56,905 nt of DNA from Candidatus Omnitrophota bacterium (GTDB lineage: Bacteria > Omnitrophota > Gorgyraeia > Zapsychrales > Fredricksoniimonadaceae), in the NCBI GenBank assembly GCA_030650275.1, contig JAUSEK010000006.1, positions 1 through 56,905 of the forward strand, written 5' to 3'. The translations under genes and the position numbers were made by a program. Shown here piece by piece: positions 1-7,745 of the stretch (within the stretch, counting starts at the first letter, position 1; each line of letters begins with the position of its first letter). The notes under the pieces are model-generated. The model worked only from the letters and a program-made list of their open reading frames with translations. It made no database searches and was not told where the DNA came from.

Positions 1-100
1 AAGGCCGCGGAAGATGTACGTGCGCACGTGGGAAAAAAAATGTTTCATATAAGGAAATTATATTAACATTAAAAGCAGTAGGAAAGTAAGAAATTTTTTG

Positions 101-115
101 TATAATTATGGAGCC
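101..115 (+). promoter_or_regulatory. -10-like box at the sulfite reductase start
   Basis: A perfect TATAAT lies at 101-106, only nine bases before the ATG at 116. No good TTGACA lies 16-18 bases upstream, so the promoter is partial. If it is real, transcription would begin at or just before the start codon, giving a nearly leaderless mRNA. GGAG at 110-113 is only two bases from the ATG, too close to act as a normal ribosome binding site. Confidence 0.3.
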
Positions 116-1963
116 ATGGACCGTAAACCATTTGCTCCCAATCTCCATACCCCACAGGACAAATATTCCAAGGAAGAGCTGAATAAACTGGCTTCCAAAG
201 GGTTTTTGGGCAATTTGAAAACAGATTTCAGGGACAATTCCCGGCCGGACCTGGTTTGGGAAGCGGAAGCCATTGCCAAATCCCACGGCATCTACCTGGA
301 ATTCAACCGCGCCAAGACCGGCAACGAAAAAGAATGGGTTTACATGGTCCGCATTTCCATTCCCGGCGGCGGCCCGTTAAACCGCGGACAATGGAACGTC
401 ATTGATGATCTGACCGAAAAATACACCAGGGACAGCGAAGGCCGCCCTTCCATACGGCTGACCACCCGCCAGAACATCCAGTTCCACTGGATCAAAAAAG
501 AGCATGTGGTTGAGGTGATCAAAACACTGGCCGAATCGGGCTTAAACACCCTCAACGGCTGCGGGGACAATACCCGCAATGTCATGGGATGCCCCCTGTC
601 ACGATTTTCCGATGTCTACGATGCCAATGCCATGGCCCAAAAAGCCGGGCTTTATTTCCAATTGCCCCTCGAGCCCTTTATTGAGGTCTGGGCCATTGAC
701 CCCAAATACCTTAGAAAGCCCGAAGAATCATTCCAATACGGGCCCAATCTCCTCAACCGCAAGTTCAAGATCGCTTTTTCCGGAGTTGTTAAAGATGAGG
801 CCACCGGTCATCTGGTCGCAGACAATTGTGTGGAAGCCCTGACCCATGACCTGGCTGTAGTGCCAGTGATTGAAAGTAATGCCTCCGCCAAAGGCGGATC
901 CGCCTTCGGCGGAAAATTCCAGATCTACGTGGGCGGCGGCCAGGGCGAACGCAACGGCAAACCATCCATGGCTTGTTTAGGCAAACCCCTGGGCATCGTG
1001 GATAAAAACCGTTTGTTTAAAACTTTGGATGCCGTGGTCCAGGTCCACCAGGAATGGGGCGACCGCGAGAACCGCGTCTGGGCCCGCCTCAAATACGTCA
1101 TCAAAAAGATGGGGGCCGCCTGGTACCGCGAACAGGTGGAAAAAAAGCTTGGCTTTAAATTGGAACCACCAAACCCCTCTTTGGATCCCGGAGCCAGACA
1201 TATGCATCATGGCTGGTTCAAACAGGCGACCAACGGGCTTTGGTCTTACGGTGCTTTTATTGAGAACGGCCGCCTGATCGACTCGGGCCCCAACGGCAAA
1301 CTCAAGTCCATGTGCCGGCATTTGGTGAACAGGTACCCGGTGGAACTCCTCATCACCCCCAACCAGGACGCCCTTTTCTCTAATATACCCGAGGCCTCAA
1401 AGAAAGAATTTGAAGCTGATCTGGCCAAATTCGGATTCGGCAAGCGCAACGGCAAGGCCTATTCCACCCTGCGCCTGCTTTCAGGGGCCTGTGTGGGCCG
1501 CGACACCTGCCGTTTGACATACACGGATTCGGAGAAATTTGAACCTTTTTTGATCGATGAACTGGAGACCTTGGGCTGGGGGGAACTGGCAGAGTCCATC
1601 GGTATTACCGGCTGTGAACGGCAATGCTTCCGGCCTGCCACCAAAACCGTGGGGTTGGTCGGCTCCGGATTAAACCGCTACCAATTGAAGTTAATGGGGA
1701 CCGAAGATGCCAGGCACCAGGGATTGTCCCTTGTTTCCCCGGATGGCAACGATATTTACTTAAGGTCCATCCCCCGCGAGCGGGTAGCGGCTGTCTTGGA
1801 TGCGCTTTTCAAATTCTGGAAGGCCAAAGCCAAACCCGGAGAAGACCTGGGTTATTTTAACCGCCGCATCGGCATGGAAGGCCTCATCAGCCACTTCAAA
1901 GAGAACCCCATTACCGCAGACCTGATGGCCAAACCCTTCCCGGCCGACTGCATTATTGAATAA
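116..1963 (+). CDS. Siroheme-[4Fe-4S] sulfite (or nitrite) reductase
   Basis: Six-electron reductase of the ferredoxin-type sulfite/nitrite reductase family, 615 residues from the ATG at 116; a TTG start at 98 would add six. The siroheme/[4Fe-4S] ligands are visible as CVGRDTC (Cys459, Cys465) and CERQC (Cys500, Cys504). The N-terminal half has the family pattern around GDNTRNVMG. The family includes both nitrite and sulfite enzymes. Sulfite is favoured because cysD, cysN, cysH and a CbiX-type chelatase lie in the same window, and a ferredoxin-NADP reductase that could supply electrons converges on it downstream. Residues 257-266 (SAKGGSAFGG) are encoded by a palindromic repeat inserted in frame. 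The stop codon TAA is the first triplet of another palindrome at 1961-1994. Confidence 0.88.
   Translation: MDRKPFAPNLHTPQDKYSKEELNKLASKGFLGNLKTDFRDNSRPDLVWEAEAIAKSHGIYLEFNRAKTGNEKEWVYMVRISIPGGGPLNRGQWNVIDDLTEKYTRDSEGRPSIRLTTRQNIQFHWIKKEHVVEVIKTLAESGLNTLNGCGDNTRNVMGCPLSRFSDVYDANAMAQKAGLYFQLPLEPFIEVWAIDPKYLRKPEESFQYGPNLLNRKFKIAFSGVVKDEATGHLVADNCVEALTHDLAVVPVIESNASAKGGSAFGGKFQIYVGGGQGERNGKPSMACLGKPLGIVDKNRLFKTLDAVVQVHQEWGDRENRVWARLKYVIKKMGAAWYREQVEKKLGFKLEPPNPSLDPGARHMHHGWFKQATNGLWSYGAFIENGRLIDSGPNGKLKSMCRHLVNRYPVELLITPNQDALFSNIPEASKKEFEADLAKFGFGKRNGKAYSTLRLLSGACVGRDTCRLTYTDSEKFEPFLIDELETLGWGELAESIGITGCERQCFRPATKTVGLVGSGLNRYQLKLMGTEDARHQGLSLVSPDGNDIYLRSIPRERVAAVLDALFKFWKAKAKPGEDLGYFNRRIGMEGLISHFKENPITADLMAKPFPADCIIE
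884..913. repeat. In-frame palindromic insertion inside sulfite reductase
   Basis: Thirty bases form two adjacent small hairpins, TCCGCC-AAA-GGCGGA followed by TCCGCC-TTC-GGCGGA, and the whole is a near-perfect palindrome. It is read in frame as SAKGGSAFGG within the reductase. Nearly the same 30 bases, in the same orientation and frame relative to the gene, occur in the M20 peptidase at 37830-37859. Confidence 0.75.
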
Positions 1964-1994
1964 AAAGGGGACACTTTAAAGTGTCCCCTTTTTA
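1961..1994. repeat. Family A palindrome (TAAAAAGGGGACAC type)
   Basis: A perfect 34-base palindrome with arms TAAAAAGGGGACACTTT and its complement. Its first three bases are the TAA stop of the sulfite reductase. The GC core followed by five T residues could also work as a terminator in either direction. Related copies lie at 8292-8324 and 34946-34977. Confidence 0.8.
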
Positions 1995-2010
1995 CCTTAT
2001 AAAAATGCTT

Positions 2011-2035
2011 AACCCTTGCTCTCGCAAGGGTTTTT
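2011..2035 (+). terminator. Intrinsic terminator after sulfite reductase
   Basis: A nine-base stem, AACCCTTGC and GCAAGGGTT, with a four-base loop is followed by a T run. It sits 48 bases after the stop codon. The rest of 1964-2290 holds a family A palindrome on the left and a short minus-strand open frame at 2065-2157. Confidence 0.75.
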
Positions 2036-2064
2036 GTGCTTCTTTGAATCAATAAAAAGCAGAT

Positions 2065-2157
2065 TTAGATCAAGACACTCGCTTCATCCCAAGCGAAAGT
2101 GGCCTCGTCTTCTTTATCAGCCCTCTGATTCGACTGTTCATTATGCGGACCGATCAT
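2065..2157 (-). CDS. Candidate 30-residue acidic peptide
   Basis: A short open frame of 30 codons beginning MIGPHNEQSN and ending WDEASVLI. The main support is a very strong Shine-Dalgarno run (AGGAGGAGG) seven bases before the ATG. A TATATT box lies about 60 bases further upstream. The peptide is rich in Asp and Glu with a hydrophobic C-terminal end, and has no signal sequence or membrane segment. It lies downstream of and on the same strand as the ferredoxin-NADP reductase. I recognise no family. It could be a genuine small protein, a leader peptide or a chance frame; the ribosome binding site is better than that of most genes in the window. Confidence 0.4.
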   Translation of the reverse strand: MIGPHNEQSNQRADKEDEATFAWDEASVLI

Positions 2158-2290
2158 GGCTAACCTCCTCCTCTTCCTTACGACAACATGGTTCTGCCCC
2201 AATAAGGGTAAAGATAATATACCTTACTTTTAAAAAAATGCCAGTGTTTTTTTATGAAGGGGTTTTTGGGGGGAAAGCGCTGAAATTTGA

Positions 2291-3670
2291 TTAAATGGCG
2301 GACAACATGCCGGTAACGCGGTCGAATTTCTCCCTTGGCTTGTCTGATTTCGCCCCGCGTGCGATCTCCGCGGCATCGATCTTCTTCCAATCCGCGAAAG
2401 TGACCACCCGGACCTGTTTTTCCTTTAAAAAAGCTATGACTTCCTGGGTGCTTGGCCTTTCGCACGGTTTTAACCGGTCCAAATCCTCCAGTAAACTCTT
2501 GACCGTGTCTTCGCTGTCCGGTTTATTGGTGCCGATAACGCCTGTGGCGCCTCTTTTGATCCATCCGGCCGCGTATAAACCGGCCAATGCCTTCCCGGGA
2601 TCCATGACCCGGCCATTTTGGTTGGGAATAATACCCGCTTGGTCAGAAAAAGGCAGGCCTTTTATGGGAATACCGCGATAACCGACGCTGCGAAAGAAGA
2701 TCCCGCAGTCAATTTCCTCAAATTTGTCTGTGCCGCTCACTTTTTGTCTGCCCGGATCCCCCACCAGGCGGTTCATCTCAAATTTTACCCTCTGGACACG
2801 GCCTTGACCAAGGAGCGCCACCGGGCTTTTGAAAAAATGCAGGACAAACTTGCGTTTGCGGCCCTGGGGCTGCAGAGTCGTAAAATGCTGAAGGATCTCA
2901 AAATTCTTCTTACGGGCCGCATGGGCCGGGTCTTCCATCTCTTTTTGGCTTGCTTCGTTCAATTTCAGGTCTTGGGGATCTAAAACGGGGTAACAATCGG
3001 CCAATTCCCCCATTTCCCTGATCTCGGGAGGGGTAAAAGCGGCCTGGACCGGGCCGCGGCGGCCATACATATGGACTTCCCTGATCCTGCTTTCAGCCAG
3101 GACCTCCAAGGCCTGCCGGCTGATATCGGTTTTCTTCAATTCATCCGCGCTTTTACATAAAATGCGGGCCACATCCATGGCCACATTGCCCTGCCCCACG
3201 ATCACGGCCACGTCATGGGAAAGATCAAAATGATGGTCCTGAAAATCCGGATGGCTATTGTACCAGGCCACGAATTCAGTGGCTGTGTAACTCCCCGCCA
3301 GACCCTCCCCCTCAATACCCAAATGCCTGTCTGCCTCGGCACCAACGGCAAAAATGAGGGCATCATAAAACTTCTGCAGTTCAGGGACCGTGATGTCCTT
3401 GCCCACGGTCACATGGCCTAAAAATGTAAAATGGGGATTTTGGGCGGTCTTTTCAAAGACCTTGGTGACGTTCTTGATCTTGGGATGGTCCGGGGCAACG
3501 CCGTAACGCACTAACCCGTAAGGCACGGGCAATTTTTCAAACATGTCCACTGTGATATGTAAGGGCGGGGCATGCCCCGCCCCTACTTTAAACAATTCTT
3601 CCGCCAGATAAAATCCGCTGGGCCCGCTGCCGATGATCGCCACCCTGAAAGCGCGTTGCAACACATTCAC
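2291..3670 (-). CDS. Ferredoxin/adrenodoxin-type NADP+ reductase
   Basis: FAD- and NADP-binding reductase of the adrenodoxin reductase / FprA family, 459 residues, expected to pass electrons between NADPH and a ferredoxin. The FAD Rossmann motif IIGSGPSGFY is at about residues 12-21, the family block LPVPYGLVRYGVAPDHP at 47-63 and the NADP motif IVGQGNVAMDVA near 157-168. It starts with GTG in a GTGA overlap with the exbD stop, behind AAAAGG. Residues 29-38 (VGAGHAPPLH) replace the usual short link between the first helix and second strand of the Rossmann fold and are encoded by a palindromic repeat. The enzyme could feed the converging sulfite reductase, but no ferredoxin gene is present in the window. 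Confidence 0.85.
   Translation of the reverse strand: MNVLQRAFRVAIIGSGPSGFYLAEELFKVGAGHAPPLHITVDMFEKLPVPYGLVRYGVAPDHPKIKNVTKVFEKTAQNPHFTFLGHVTVGKDITVPELQKFYDALIFAVGAEADRHLGIEGEGLAGSYTATEFVAWYNSHPDFQDHHFDLSHDVAVIVGQGNVAMDVARILCKSADELKKTDISRQALEVLAESRIREVHMYGRRGPVQAAFTPPEIREMGELADCYPVLDPQDLKLNEASQKEMEDPAHAARKKNFEILQHFTTLQPQGRKRKFVLHFFKSPVALLGQGRVQRVKFEMNRLVGDPGRQKVSGTDKFEEIDCGIFFRSVGYRGIPIKGLPFSDQAGIIPNQNGRVMDPGKALAGLYAAGWIKRGATGVIGTNKPDSEDTVKSLLEDLDRLKPCERPSTQEVIAFLKEKQVRVVTFADWKKIDAAEIARGAKSDKPREKFDRVTGMLSAI
3559..3586. repeat. Family B palindrome inside the NADP reductase gene
   Basis: A copy of the GTAGGGGCG...CGCCC(C)TAC family with core GGGGCATGCCCC, in frame within the reductase and translated as VGAGHAPPLH. 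Other family members in the window are intergenic (12081-12107, 19169-19196, 47540-47568) or lie at a gene end. Confidence 0.7.
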
Positions 3671-4086
3671 CTTTTGAATTCGGTTGCCAATACCAAATGT
3701 TTGATCCCGGCCTTGGATGCCGCGTCAATGACCTGCACCACGTAATCGTATTTGACGTTGCGGTCGCCGTTGATAATGATCGCGGAATTCTTATTAGCCT
3801 TGACCAATCCCCGCATCTTGAAGCGCAGCAGGTCGCGGTCCAGTTTGAGGTTATATTTCTGGTTTTCCAGATAGACCTCCCCGGCCGCACTGACCATGAC
3901 ATTGATATCTTTTGTTGCCAGGGGCTGGGGATTGTTAGACACCTGCGGCAGGGCGATCTTGATGCTGGAGCGGTAGATCAACGGTGTCGTCACCATAAAA
4001 ATGATCAAAAGCACCAGAATAACATCGGTGAACGGCGCTATGTTGATATCGGCGATGAGTTTGGAATTGCGGGGGCGGAGTCTCAT
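3667..4086 (-). CDS. ExbD/TolR-type biopolymer transport protein
   Basis: Inner membrane protein of about 139 residues in the proton-channel complex that energises outer membrane transport or envelope integrity. One membrane segment (about residues 13-35, APFTDVILVLLIIFMV) carries the Asp expected for proton conduction, followed by a periplasmic domain. The start is taken at the ATG in an ATGA overlap with exbB rather than five codons upstream. It forms an operon with exbB and the NADP reductase. No TonB, TolA or Pal gene is in the window, so the choice between Exb and Tol function stays open. Confidence 0.85.
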   Translation of the reverse strand: MRLRPRNSKLIADINIAPFTDVILVLLIIFMVTTPLIYRSSIKIALPQVSNNPQPLATKDINVMVSAAGEVYLENQKYNLKLDRDLLRFKMRGLVKANKNSAIIINGDRNVKYDYVVQVIDAASKAGIKHLVLATEFKR

Positions 4087-4712
4087 TTCTTTTTCATACA
4101 AATAACATCCAGCAATTCGGAAGCCGCCAATTCCATATCCACGACAAAATTGTCAACCTTACGCATAAAATAATTGTACGCGACCACCGCCGGGATGGCG
4201 ACAAAAAGCCCGGCCGCGGTGCAGATGAGCGCCTCGGAAATGCCGGTGGTCACGACTTCCATGCCGCCGGAACCGGCCTTGCCGATGTCCGCGAAAGCGC
4301 GCATGATGCCCAGCACCGTGCCGAAAAGCCCGACATACACGGCCGTACCGCCGATGGTCCCCACAATACTGGTGAAACGTTCGAGTTTGACCGTTTCCAC
4401 GGTGATCTCCCGTTCCATGGCATTGGAGATCACCTTTTCATCATGACCCTTGAGCGTTAAGCCCGCCAAAGCCACATTGGCATACGGAGTATCTGCCTGA
4501 CGGCAACTATCAATGGCCCCGGACGTCCGCCCTGATCCATATTCCTGGCGTATATGTTCCATCAGCGCTGGCCTGGAAACCCGCGAACGGCGCTGATAAT
4601 ACAGCATCCGTTCAATAATAACGGCCAAAGACAGGACCGAACAGAACGCCAGCAGATAAATGGTGAAGCCGCCGGCACCAATGAGCTCAAAAATATTTTT
4701 ATCCTTAAACAT
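4083..4712 (-). CDS. ExbB/TolQ-type (MotA-like) proton channel protein
   Basis: Polytopic inner membrane partner of the adjacent ExbD-like protein, 209 residues from MFKDKN. Three membrane segments are visible: near the N-terminus (FTIYLLAFCSVLSLAVII), and two in the conserved C-terminal block with FGTVLGIMRAF and EALICTAAGLFVAIPAVV, the family signature. A longer frame starts at a GTG at 4751, but that extension is encoded entirely by a dispersed repeat and adds MVILSEVEG-type residues, so I prefer 4712. There is no clear ribosome binding site for 4712 other than GGATCC in the repeat. Confidence 0.88.
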   Translation of the reverse strand: MFKDKNIFELIGAGGFTIYLLAFCSVLSLAVIIERMLYYQRRSRVSRPALMEHIRQEYGSGRTSGAIDSCRQADTPYANVALAGLTLKGHDEKVISNAMEREITVETVKLERFTSIVGTIGGTAVYVGLFGTVLGIMRAFADIGKAGSGGMEVVTTGISEALICTAAGLFVAIPAVVAYNYFMRKVDNFVVDMELAASELLDVICMKKK

Positions 4713-4721
4713 GGGGGGATT

Positions 4722-4751
4722 GGATCCTTCGACTTCGCTCAGGATGACCAC
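4722..4751. repeat. Dispersed repeat (CATCCTGAGCGAAGTCGAAGG type)
   Basis: The sequence GTCATCCTGAGCGAAGTCG and GAAGGATCC, read on the minus strand, is a repeat type found scattered between genes in many bacterial genomes. Here it abuts the 5' end of exbB and creates an in-frame upstream GTG and a GGATCC. Only one copy was noticed in this window. Confidence 0.55.
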
Positions 4752-4829
4752 TGATGTAAAACTTAGAGGTCATTTTATCCTAACCCTTTCTAGAAAACAA
4801 GGAAAATACAGGAATACAGGAATTCACCC

Positions 4830-4857
4830 TTGACTTAAATTCGTCTTTTGTTAATCT
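4830..4857 (+). promoter_or_regulatory. Candidate promoter for the pnt operon
   Basis: TTGACT at 4830-4835 and TAATCT at 4852-4857 are separated by 16 bases. The predicted transcription start falls at about 4864, the A of the pntAA start codon, so the transcript may be leaderless. GGAGG at 4858-4862 is only one base from the ATG. Confidence 0.45.
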
Positions 4858-4863
4858 GGAGGC

Positions 4864-5991
4864 ATGGTCATTGCCGTCCCTAAAGAAATCCATCCGGGAG
4901 AAACCCGGGTATCGTTCATCCCTCCTTCCGTTGACCGTTTGGTCAAAAAAGGAGCTGTGGTATCTGTTGAAACCGGTTTAGGCCAAAGCATCGGCGTCTC
5001 CGATGAAGAATACAAGAAAGCTGGTGCTTCTGTAACTTCAGACCGCCGGACTTTGCTTGCCTCGGCTGATATTGTCCTTCGCCTGCGCAAACCCCCTGTC
5101 CAGGAGATCAGCTGGCTTAAAAAAGGGTGTTTGCACATCAGTTTTTTGGACCCCTTCAATGAAAAACAACTCGTGGATGCTCTGGCCTCCGGCGGCATCA
5201 GCGCCATTTCCATGGAAATGATCCCCCGCACCACCCGCGCGCAAAAGATGGATGCTTTGAGTTCACAGGCCAACCTTGCCGGATATGTCATGGTCATCCT
5301 CGCGGCCGAGCGTCTCCCCAAAATTTTCCCCATGCTCATGACCCCGGCCGGGACCATTTCTCCGGCGCGCGTCTTTATCATCGGTGCGGGCGTTGCCGGT
5401 TTGCAGGCCATTGCCACGGCCAAACGGCTGGGTGCCCGCGTCGAGGCCTTTGACACCCGGCCCGTGGTCAAGGAACAGGTGCAGTCCTTAGGGGGAAAAT
5501 TTGTTGAGATCGACCTAGGGGACACCGGTCAAACCTCCCAGGGATATGCCAAAGCATTGACCCTGGAACAATTGGAAAAACAGCGTCAGGGTATGGCCAA
5601 GGTCTGTTCGCAATCAGATGTGGTCATCACCACGGCCCAGTTGTTCGGCCGCAAAGCGCCTGTTGTTGTGACCAAGGACATGATCGCCCAGATGAAAGCC
5701 GGCAGTATCATTGTAGATATGGCGGTCGAAAGCGGCGGTAATGTGGAGGGCTCCAAAGTTAATGAAGAGGTCGTCACCGCCAATGGCGTGCGCATTTTGG
5801 GACCCGGCAATCTGCCCGGTCATGCCGCTGTCCACGCCAGCCAGATGTATTCCGCTAATCTGCACAATCTCCTGGAAGAATACTGGAACAAGGACACTAA
5901 AATTTTTGATCTGAATACCGAAGATGAGATCATTAAGGGTTGCTTAGTCACCCACGCGGGCAAGATCGTCAACCCCATGCTGATCAAATAA
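4864..5991 (+). CDS. pntAA: NAD(P) transhydrogenase subunit alpha part 1
   Basis: Soluble NAD(H)-binding domain I of the proton-translocating nicotinamide nucleotide transhydrogenase, which drives hydride transfer from NADH to NADP+ with the proton gradient. It has 375 residues, the length of the separate PntAA subunit of Rhodospirillum-type three-gene systems. The N-terminus VIAVPKEIHPGETRVS is typical, as is the nucleotide-binding motif FIIGAGVAGLQAIATAKRLG near residue 175. It is followed by pntAB and pntB, so the complex is complete. NADPH from it could support the sulfite and APS reduction genes in the window. Confidence 0.95.
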   Translation: MVIAVPKEIHPGETRVSFIPPSVDRLVKKGAVVSVETGLGQSIGVSDEEYKKAGASVTSDRRTLLASADIVLRLRKPPVQEISWLKKGCLHISFLDPFNEKQLVDALASGGISAISMEMIPRTTRAQKMDALSSQANLAGYVMVILAAERLPKIFPMLMTPAGTISPARVFIIGAGVAGLQAIATAKRLGARVEAFDTRPVVKEQVQSLGGKFVEIDLGDTGQTSQGYAKALTLEQLEKQRQGMAKVCSQSDVVITTAQLFGRKAPVVVTKDMIAQMKAGSIIVDMAVESGGNVEGSKVNEEVVTANGVRILGPGNLPGHAAVHASQMYSANLHNLLEEYWNKDTKIFDLNTEDEIIKGCLVTHAGKIVNPMLIK

Positions 5992-5996
5992 GAATT

Positions 5997-6031
5997 CCCT
6001 CCCCCTTGTGGGGAGGGTTAGGGAGGGGGAA
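5997..6031. repeat. Family D repeat supplying the pntAB ribosome binding site
   Basis: A 35-base repeat of the form TTCCCTCCCCCTTGTGGGG then AGGGTTAGGGAGGGGGAA. It ends two bases before the pntAB ATG, so its AGGGAGGGGG provides the Shine-Dalgarno sequence. An identical copy in the same orientation relative to the gene lies before the SPFH gene (10624-10660). Confidence 0.8.
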
Positions 6032-6032
6032 C

Positions 6033-6320
6033 ATGGAACTCATCTATCTACTTTTTATATTGACCCTCTCGGTTTTTCTGGGCTTTGCGCTCATCTCCCG
6101 CGTTCCCCCGCTTTTGCATACCCCGCTGATGTCGGAAGCCAATGCCATTTGCGGGATCATCATCATCGGTGCCTTGATCGCGGCCGGCGCTGATGCCAAC
6201 AGCACGCTGACCATTATTTTAGGAACATCGGCCGTGGCCCTGGCCGCCTTTAACGTGGTCGGCGGTTATTTGGTCACGGAACGCATGCTGAAAATGTTCA
6301 AGAAAAAGGACATTAAATGA
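6033..6320 (+). CDS. pntAB: NAD(P) transhydrogenase subunit alpha part 2
   Basis: Membrane part of the alpha subunit, 95 residues with three predicted membrane helices: LLFILTLSVFLGFALI near the start, GIIIIGALIAAG in the middle and LAAFNVVGGYLVTERML near the end, which is the conserved PntAB C-terminal pattern. The chosen ATG at 6033 excludes an upstream in-frame stretch made by the pntAA 3' end and a repeat. Its stop overlaps the pntB start as ATGA. Confidence 0.92.
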   Translation: MELIYLLFILTLSVFLGFALISRVPPLLHTPLMSEANAICGIIIIGALIAAGADANSTLTIILGTSAVALAAFNVVGGYLVTERMLKMFKKKDIK

Positions 6321-7690
6321 GCGAGGTTGTCGTCAATTTCATCTATATCATCAGTTCCGTCCTGTTCGCCTTTGGATTAAAATTTCTGGGCTCCCCTGTG
6401 TCCGCCCGCAAAGGCAATATGCTCTCCGCCGCAGGCATGTTTTTGGCCATTGCCGCCACCCTGACCAGCGGGCAACTTAGTTTTCAATGGATCCTCATCG
6501 GCATCATCATCGGGGGCGGTTTGGGGACCCTGGTCGCTTTTAAAGCGGCCATGACCCAGATGCCGGAAATGATAGCGCTTCTGCATGGATGCGGGGCCCT
6601 GGCCAGTGTTTTTGTCGGCTGGAGCGCTTATCATGTGCACGGCGCTGTTGACCTGACCAATGTCATCACGCTTTACATATCCATCGTCATCGGCGGCCTG
6701 ACCTTTACCGGAAGCATCATCGCATGGGGAAAACTGAGCGGACGGATCCCCGGAAAACCCATTTTATTTACCGGCCAGCGTTTATTGAACATGGCCTTGA
6801 TATCAGCGATCCTCATCCTGGGCGTCCTGTTCATCATGGCCCCCGGCCGTTACGACCTCTTCCTGATCATTTTAGGGTTGTCCGTGTTTTTCGGCATCTT
6901 TCTGGTCATTCCCATCGGCGGTGCGGACATGCCAGTGGTCATCTCGGTCTTGAACAGCTATTCCGGGATCGTGGCCTGCACCACGGGTTTTGTCATCCAT
7001 AATACGCTGTTGATCGTGGTGGGCGCTTTGGTGGGGGCCAACGGGATCATCTTGAGCGTCATCATGTGCAAGGCCATGAACCGCTCGATCGTCAACGTCA
7101 TTTTCGGGGCTTTCGGAACAGTGGTCAAAAAGAAAGCCGACGGCGAAAAAAAAGAGGCCAAAGCGGTTTCTGTTGAGGATGCTTTTCTGGTATTGGAGAA
7201 TGCCAAATCCGTGGTGATCGTGCCCGGTTACGGCCTGGCTGTGGCGCAAGCCCAGCACGCGGTGCGCGAATTGAGCGAATGGCTAGAGAAAAACGGCTGC
7301 GACGTCAAATTTGCCATCCATCCGGTCGCGGGACGCATGCCCGGACACATGAACGTATTGCTCGCCGAAGCCAACATTTCCTATGACCAGTTGATGGAAA
7401 TGGACGCCATTAACCCGCTCATGGAAAATGTGGATGTGGCCATCGTGATCGGTGCCAATGACGTGGTCAACCCGGCCTCCCGCCATGACAAAAGCAGTCC
7501 CATTTACGGCATGCCCATCATCAACGCGGACAAGGCCAAGACCGTGTTCGTGCTCAAACGTTCAATGGCAACCGGTTTCGCGGGAATTGAGAATGAATTG
7601 TTTTATTACGACAATACGCGGATGATCTTCGGCGACGCCAAACAAACCGTTCAGGCCCTGGTCGCGGAATTTAAGGAAGCAGCAAAATAA
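6317..7690 (+). CDS. pntB: NAD(P) transhydrogenase subunit beta
   Basis: Beta subunit, 457 residues. The N-terminal two thirds are polytopic membrane (domain II, with HGCGALASVFVGWSAY and GGADMPVVISVLNSYSG). The C-terminal third is the NADP-binding domain III, with IVPGYGLAVAQAQHAV, HPVAGRMPGHMNVLLAEA and VIGANDVVNPA, all hallmark motifs. The length is normal for the family and the gene ends the operon. No terminator hairpin is obvious directly after it; the next promoter begins about 20 bases downstream. Confidence 0.95.
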   Translation: MSEVVVNFIYIISSVLFAFGLKFLGSPVSARKGNMLSAAGMFLAIAATLTSGQLSFQWILIGIIIGGGLGTLVAFKAAMTQMPEMIALLHGCGALASVFVGWSAYHVHGAVDLTNVITLYISIVIGGLTFTGSIIAWGKLSGRIPGKPILFTGQRLLNMALISAILILGVLFIMAPGRYDLFLIILGLSVFFGIFLVIPIGGADMPVVISVLNSYSGIVACTTGFVIHNTLLIVVGALVGANGIILSVIMCKAMNRSIVNVIFGAFGTVVKKKADGEKKEAKAVSVEDAFLVLENAKSVVIVPGYGLAVAQAQHAVRELSEWLEKNGCDVKFAIHPVAGRMPGHMNVLLAEANISYDQLMEMDAINPLMENVDVAIVIGANDVVNPASRHDKSSPIYGMPIINADKAKTVFVLKRSMATGFAGIENELFYYDNTRMIFGDAKQTVQALVAEFKEAAK

Positions 7691-7710
7691 AATCCCCGTT
7701 TTGATTTTCT

Positions 7711-7739
7711 TTGACAGCCATAATACCTTTTGTTACATT
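7711..7739 (+). promoter_or_regulatory. Strong promoter for the small membrane protein unit
   Basis: TTGACA at 7711-7716 and TACATT at 7734-7739 are separated by exactly 17 bases. The predicted transcript begins near 7746, about 115 bases before the first small gene. Together with three good ribosome binding sites this marks 7711-8274 as a separate transcription unit rather than leftover sequence. Confidence 0.6.
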
Positions 7740-7745
7740 AATGTC

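Noticed and set aside
3559-3586. Palindrome in the reductase as a transcription terminator
   Set aside because: It lies inside an unbroken coding frame near the 5' end of the gene and lacks a T run.
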